A stretch of DNA of 64,000 nt from Firmicutes bacterium UBA7510 (GTDB lineage Bacteria > Bacillota > Clostridia > Tissierellales > Sedimentibacteraceae): contig DLNM01000050.1 of the NCBI GenBank assembly GCA_002479485.1, forward strand, positions 13,035-77,034, in the 5' to 3' direction. Within the stretch, counting starts at the first letter, position 1; every line of letters begins with the position of its first letter. The notes under the pieces are model-generated. The model searched no databases. It was not told the origin of the DNA and saw only the letters and a program-made list of their open reading frames with translations. Position numbers and translations under genes: made by a program. Below, in pieces: positions 59,583 through 64,000 of this stretch.

Positions 59583-60677
59583 TTAAATTAAATATTTATT
59601 TATTAATGGAATTTTTGAAATTAATACTACCAATACATATCCAATTATAAATGTTATTAATGATATAACAGGTATAGAAAGCAATGGATTAAATGACAAT
59701 GTGGTTAAACCAATACTAGAAACTATTTTCAGAACTAACGCATGCACTAAGTATAACCCAAACATATTTTTTGACATTCTATTTATGGTTTTAATAGTTT
59801 TTTCGCTTAAATTAATTTTTGAAACTTCATATTTAAAAAATACAAACCATGCAACTGTGCTAAAAAAACTGCTTAAAGAAAAAGAGAAAGTAAAGAATGA
59901 TGTTGCAACTCCTGTTTTTATAGATAAATAGCTACTTCCTAATGCAGTAAAAAGGTAACCTATTATACCTAATATATAAATAATATTTCTGTAAAGTTTT
60001 TTCATTTCATATTTTCTTAAATAGTAACCTAATATGAAATACCCTAACCACCCTGCTACAGTTGGTATATCTATAATATTAGCAATATAAGATAATTGTG
60101 ACTTATAAGGAAAATCAAATGAAAAAATACTTGGCTTCATTACTCCTATTATAAAAAACAAAAATAAAAAGTATTCACAAATTTTCTTAGAATCCTTATG
60201 TTCAGTCATAGGTCTTAATATTGGCACCATCATATAAACACCAATAATCATAGGAACAAACCATAAGTGATAATGGCTATTTATTGTTGTTTTTATTATA
60301 TATTTAATCATTTCAATTGTACTATAATTAAGTCCTGAATAACAATATGTTAATACAGCATATATAAATGACCATGCTATATATGCTGTCAATAATCTCA
60401 ATATATTTTTTTGATACAATTTCTTAATGCTTGTTTTGTATGCCGCATCTAGAAACAACGCTCCGCTTATAACAACAAACAATTGTACATTGAATCTAAC
60501 AAAGCTATTATAAATATTAATAATTTGCCATTCATAGCTATTTGTTGAAACATCGAGCCAGTTTTGTGCTGAAGCATGCAGTATAATTACAGTAAATGTT
60601 GCAAATATACGCATCATATCTAAATATATTAGTCGTTCAGACTTGTCCTGAACCGAGCCATTTAACTTATTTTCCAT
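59583..60677 (-). CDS. Acyltransferase family 3 membrane protein
   Basis: A 364-residue integral membrane acyltransferase (OafA/WecH-like) with about ten hydrophobic segments. The typical start is YLDMMRIFATFTVIILHASA (~20-39, with the conserved R and H), followed later by FNVQLFVVISGALFL and HYHLWFVPMIIGVYM. These enzymes acylate cell-surface glycans or peptidoglycan. It stands alone. The ATG at 60677 follows GGAGGG. Confidence 0.92.
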   Translation of the reverse strand: MENKLNGSVQDKSERLIYLDMMRIFATFTVIILHASAQNWLDVSTNSYEWQIINIYNSFVRFNVQLFVVISGALFLDAAYKTSIKKLYQKNILRLLTAYIAWSFIYAVLTYCYSGLNYSTIEMIKYIIKTTINSHYHLWFVPMIIGVYMMVPILRPMTEHKDSKKICEYFLFLFFIIGVMKPSIFSFDFPYKSQLSYIANIIDIPTVAGWLGYFILGYYLRKYEMKKLYRNIIYILGIIGYLFTALGSSYLSIKTGVATSFFTFSFSLSSFFSTVAWFVFFKYEVSKINLSEKTIKTINRMSKNMFGLYLVHALVLKIVSSIGLTTLSFNPLLSIPVISLITFIIGYVLVVLISKIPLINKYLI

Positions 60678-60916
60678 CAAACCCTCCATCTATTAAAGCA
60701 AATAAATATATCAAAGATATTTTTGTTTTGAATACCTTAACTAGAATAGCATTTTAAGGTATAATAAGCAACTAAATAATATTTTGTTATAAAAGTGAGT
60801 AAAACTTTAAACTTGTTGTTGATTTTATATTAATTGATATTATAATATTTACAGTAGAATAATAGTAATGGAAACTTTAATTACAATTTTGTGCAGATAA
60901 TTAAATGGAGGAAAAA

Positions 60917-61756
60917 ATGACAAATAAAAAAATAATTAAAGAATATTTATTTACAGCCTTAGGAACTCTTATAGTGGTTATTGGCATATACTTTTTTATG
61001 GTTCCACAAAATTTAGCATCTGGAGGTGTATCAGGTCTTTCTATAGTATTAACACATTATATACCTTTGCCTATATCTTTAGTATCATTGATTATTAATA
61101 CTATTTTATTGATTATTGGATTTATATTTATCGGTAAAGAATTTGGTGGAAAAACTATTTTTTCTGTAATTTTATTTTCAACTTATATGAAAATAATGGA
61201 GAGCTTCTTCCCTTTAAGTGGACCAGTAACAGATGAAATACTTGTAAATTTAATATGTGGTGTTATACTTGCAGCTATGGGGTTATCAATTGTGTTTAAC
61301 CAAAATGCATCTACAGGTGGAACAGATATTCTAGCGAAAATATTTAATAAATATTTTAATCTAGATATTGGAACTGGACTTTTGGCAGCTGATGTCGTTG
61401 TTGTTGGCTCATCGATTTTAACTTTTGGTTTCAGCACAGGTATACTTGGAGCATTAGGCTGGTTTTTAAATGGTATAGTAGTAAATTATTTTATTGATGG
61501 TTTAAATATTAAAAGAGAAGTTGTAATAATTTCTAAAAATTCAAAGGAAATTAAAAATTATATATTTGCCAAGCTTGATAGAGGCGTAACTATATATAAA
61601 GCTGAAGGTGGATATACTAACGAACCTACTGACATAGTAGTGACAGTTCTAGCCAAAAATGAATATTTTACTTTGAAAAAGAAGCTAAAAGAACTTGATC
61701 CTGATGTATTTGTATTAGTTAGAAGCGTGCATGAAGTACTTGGACGTGGTTTTTAA
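60917..61756 (+). CDS. YitT family membrane protein (copy 1)
   Basis: A 279-residue YitT/DUF161 protein with five or so membrane segments (NLASGGVSGLSIVLTHYIPL near residue 35; FNQNASTGGTDILAKIFNKY near 130) and a C-terminal DUF2179 domain (~205-279, RGVTIYKAEGGYTNEPTDIV). Function is unknown; the DUF2179 part is proposed to bind small ligands. The paralogue downstream shares most of its sequence. The ATG at 60917 follows GGAGG. Confidence 0.93.
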   Translation: MTNKKIIKEYLFTALGTLIVVIGIYFFMVPQNLASGGVSGLSIVLTHYIPLPISLVSLIINTILLIIGFIFIGKEFGGKTIFSVILFSTYMKIMESFFPLSGPVTDEILVNLICGVILAAMGLSIVFNQNASTGGTDILAKIFNKYFNLDIGTGLLAADVVVVGSSILTFGFSTGILGALGWFLNGIVVNYFIDGLNIKREVVIISKNSKEIKNYIFAKLDRGVTIYKAEGGYTNEPTDIVVTVLAKNEYFTLKKKLKELDPDVFVLVRSVHEVLGRGF

Positions 61757-61920
61757 ATAGCTAATTTTTATTTGTTAGTTTTTTCACAAATAACTTAATA
61801 TATTTATTTAAAATAAAATTATATTTAGTAAAATAAGAACTTTTAAAATCGCTTGATTTATAACTATAAATAGTCTATTATTTACAGTATATTAGTAAGA
61901 CAGGAGGATTTAGACAAGCG

Positions 61921-62766
61921 ATGAACAAAAAGACATTTTTAGAATATTTTTTTACAGCATTTGGCACTTTTGTAGCAGCTTTTGGAATTTTTTATTTTTT
62001 AGTACCTCAAAATCTAGCAATTGGAGGGGTTACCGGTTTTTCTATAGTTATGACAAACTATATTCCTCTTCCAATTTCATTTGTTACATTAATAACAAAC
62101 ATTGTTCTATTATTGTTAGGATTTATATTCATAGGGCGTGAATTTGGTGGTAAAACTATTTTTTCTGTAATAACGCTGTCTGTATATATGTATGTTATGG
62201 AAAATTTCTTCCCTATCTCTAAACCTATTACAAGTGAAATATTATTAAACTTAATTGTTGGTATTGTGTTATTTGCAATTGGATTAGCTATAGTATTTAA
62301 TCAAAATGCTTCAACTGGGGGAACTGATATTTTAGCTAAAATTTTTAATAAGTATTTTAACTTAAACTTTGGAACGGGGTTACTCGTTGCTGATGCTATC
62401 GTTGTTTGCTTAGCAATTATAACTTTTGGTCTTGAGCTTGGTATATTAGGAGCTCTTGGATGGTTTCTAAAAGGTATATCTGTAAATTATTTTATAGATG
62501 GATTTAACATAAAAAAAGAAACTGTTATTGTTTCAGAAAAACCTGAGGAAATAAAAGAATTTATATTTAGTAAAATACATAGAGGTGTAACAATTTACAA
62601 AGCACAAGGTGGTTATACCAATGAAAATAAAGATATTATAGTTACAGTATTAGCAAAAAATGAGTATTTTACTCTAAAAAAACAGCTTAAAGAAATAGAT
62701 CCAAATATATTTGTTCTAGTAAGAAATGTTCAGGATGTTTTTGGTATAGGTTTTCAAGAATTTTAA
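61921..62766 (+). CDS. YitT family membrane protein (copy 2)
   Basis: A 281-residue paralogue of the preceding gene, aligned end to end with identical stretches such as FNQNASTGGTDILAKIFNKY and VLAKNEYFTLKK. It clearly arose by tandem duplication. It has its own AGGAGG and a 164-bp leader, so expression may be separate. Function is unknown, as for its neighbour. Confidence 0.93.
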   Translation: MNKKTFLEYFFTAFGTFVAAFGIFYFLVPQNLAIGGVTGFSIVMTNYIPLPISFVTLITNIVLLLLGFIFIGREFGGKTIFSVITLSVYMYVMENFFPISKPITSEILLNLIVGIVLFAIGLAIVFNQNASTGGTDILAKIFNKYFNLNFGTGLLVADAIVVCLAIITFGLELGILGALGWFLKGISVNYFIDGFNIKKETVIVSEKPEEIKEFIFSKIHRGVTIYKAQGGYTNENKDIIVTVLAKNEYFTLKKQLKEIDPNIFVLVRNVQDVFGIGFQEF

Positions 62767-62776
62767 AAAAGATTAT

Positions 62777-62810
62777 AAAATAACACAGATGCAAGCATCT
62801 GTGTTATTTT
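62777..62810. terminator. Bidirectional terminator between yitT copy 2 and pdaA
   Basis: AAAATAACACAGATGC / GCATCTGTGTTATTTT with an AA loop; near-perfect 16-bp stem with T-run. Confidence 0.95.
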
Positions 62811-63607
62811 TATAAAGCATCTAAATTTTTAAATGTATATCCCATTTTTTTCCACTCAGTCAATAGTTCATCTAATATTTCAGAATTGGTTTTTGATGTA
62901 CTATGTAATAATACTATTGCACCTGGATGAATTCTTGGTATTAGCTTACTAAAAGCTTGCTCTTTTGTTGGTTGGTCATTAACATACCAATCAACATATG
63001 CTAAGCTCCAAAAAAATGTTTTATACCCAAGTTCATGAGCTTGTTTTAAATTACTTTCATTAAACTTACCTTGAGGCGGTCTATAAAATCTTAATAATTC
63101 TGTACCAGTTACTTCTTTGAATTTTTCCTCAAATTTAACCAGTTCTTTTTTAAAGGCTTCCACATCAGCTATTTTTGACATATCAGGATGTGTATACGTA
63201 TGATTGCCAACGATATGACCTTCTGCTAACATTCTTTTTACCAATTCAGGCTCTGTTTCTAAATAATTTCCTACTAAAAAGAAGGTAGCTTTTACATCAT
63301 GTTTTTTTAACACATCTAATATGTTTGATGTATATCCATTCTCAAAACCAGCATCGAATGTTAGATGTATTACCTTTTCCTCAGTATCAGCTACATAATA
63401 TGAATTATACTTTTTTAAAAATTCTGAAGAAACATTACCTTGTGGAACTTTACCTTCCGATTGAAAGCTTAATCCCCAATTAGTTATTTCTGAAAAAGTT
63501 TCATTTACTTTAAAACTAGCATTATTAATAATAATTGCACCAAATATTATAAATGATATGCAAATAGAAAGTATAATAAATGTTTTTTTCTTTATTGAAA
63601 TTATCAA
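62810..63607 (-). CDS. pdaA: PdaA-type polysaccharide (delta-lactam) deacetylase
   Basis: A 265-residue NodB-fold deacetylase with an N-terminal membrane anchor (~8-28). Visible motifs are LTFDAGFENG (catalytic/metal Asp), NHTYTHPDM (metal His pair), RFYRPPQGKF, and HPGAIVLLHSTSK. DWYVNDQPTKEQ is characteristic of PdaA, which deacetylates muramic acid on the way to muramic-delta-lactam in spore cortex. The best start is a TTG at 63607 with a seven-G ribosome site six bases upstream; a TTG at 63679 lacks one. It suggests the host sporulates. Confidence 0.88.
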   Translation of the reverse strand: MIISIKKKTFIILSICISFIIFGAIIINNASFKVNETFSEITNWGLSFQSEGKVPQGNVSSEFLKKYNSYYVADTEEKVIHLTFDAGFENGYTSNILDVLKKHDVKATFFLVGNYLETEPELVKRMLAEGHIVGNHTYTHPDMSKIADVEAFKKELVKFEEKFKEVTGTELLRFYRPPQGKFNESNLKQAHELGYKTFFWSLAYVDWYVNDQPTKEQAFSKLIPRIHPGAIVLLHSTSKTNSEILDELLTEWKKMGYTFKNLDAL

Positions 63608-63747
63608 ATAAATCCCCCCCAATACAATTATATATAAACATGTACTAAATATGATTAAAAAAGTTTTGAAATTGTACAAAATAATACCTGTATATTAACT
63701 ATATAAGTACAAATAATAATCTTATTGTTATAAAAGGAGGTGCACAG

Positions 63748-63906
63748 ATGCCAAAAAATTCAAGTATAAAATGTAGTGTACAACAATGTAGATTTAATGA
63801 TAATTCAGAAGAATACTGTACTTTAGATATGATAAAAGTAGGTACTCATGAAACTAATCCAACTGTAGTAGAATGTACAGATTGTCAATCATTTAAAGTT
63901 AAATAA
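63748..63906 (+). CDS. DUF1540 domain small Cys-rich protein
   Basis: A 52-residue protein with the pattern IKCSVQQCRF, EEYCTL and VECTDCQSF. The paired cysteines (C9, C14, C24, C43, C46) match the DUF1540 family of clostridia, probably metal-binding. Function is unknown. A strong AAAGGAGGTG lies before the ATG. Confidence 0.9.
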   Translation: MPKNSSIKCSVQQCRFNDNSEEYCTLDMIKVGTHETNPTVVECTDCQSFKVK

Positions 63907-63917
63907 ATTTTATGATT

Positions 63918-63956
63918 AATAAAAGCAGTTAAAATAAAATTTTATCTGCTTTTATT
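63918..63956 (+). terminator. Terminator after the DUF1540 gene
   Basis: AATAAAAGCAG / CTGCTTTTATT, 11-bp stem, then TATATTTTTG. The last ~40 bases of the window are AT-rich without features. Confidence 0.8.
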
Positions 63957-64000
63957 ATATTTTTGCATATAAATTATATTTTTAATTAATATTTTCAATA

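Overview
The window is AT-rich chromosomal DNA from an anaerobic, probably spore-forming clostridial Firmicute. Pointers are strong AGGAGG ribosome sites, an S-box (SAM-I) riboswitch, a T-box leader, a CD3324-family gene, a DUF1540 gene, a PdaA-type cortex deacetylase and a tungsten-type aldehyde:ferredoxin oxidoreductase relative. Genus cannot be fixed from the sequence. No rRNA, tRNA or CRISPR array was seen.

Layout. (1) 0.2-7 kb: a MerR-controlled drug-response module. It holds a rare transglutaminase-UvrA fusion, an MFS efflux pump, the MerR regulator and a GyrI-like ligand-binding protein. Two near-identical MerR-type promoters with 19-bp spacers join these into one regulon. (2) 7.2-19.3 kb: a minus-strand catabolic operon behind a sigma-54 promoter with three palindromic activator sites and a PrpR-type activator. 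It contains relatives of all three subunits of the E. coli oxamate carbamoyltransferase AllFGH (FdrA, DUF1116, DUF2877). With them are a PucG/serine-glyoxylate-type aminotransferase, a threonine aldolase, a DAACS transporter lacking the amino-group-binding Asp, an FAH-type hydrolase and an amidase. The set fits import and breakdown of an oxalurate/ureido-type compound, but no carbamate kinase is present. (3) 19.4-25 kb: small stress and acetyltransferase genes, including marR-pirin. (4) 25-33 kb: a decay zone. It has a degenerate Tn7-like element with paired ends, a tnsA remnant, a parA remnant and a second left end 5 bp away; several frameshifted genes; two paralogous lipoproteins; and many hairpin repeats. 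(5) 33-39 kb: a two-gene defence island, an RloC/PrrC-like anticodon nuclease candidate and a NACHT (NLR-like) NTPase, separated by a structured inverted repeat. (6) 39-50 kb: housekeeping genes (rlmD, thioesterase, flavodoxin, ptsI, amidohydrolase, a CheX-like/CheY pair, asd and lysC under a SAM riboswitch, lgt). (7) 50-57 kb: a peptide/nickel-type ABC transporter operon ending in a short AOR-family protein. (8) 57-64 kb: proS with T-box, DUF421, an acyltransferase, tandem YitT proteins, pdaA and a DUF1540 protein.

Two short-repeat families run through intergenic DNA. One is a GGGGACGG-type hairpin (19-33 kb). The other is a GTGTGAAA...TTCACAC hairpin just upstream of several housekeeping genes (40-58 kb).
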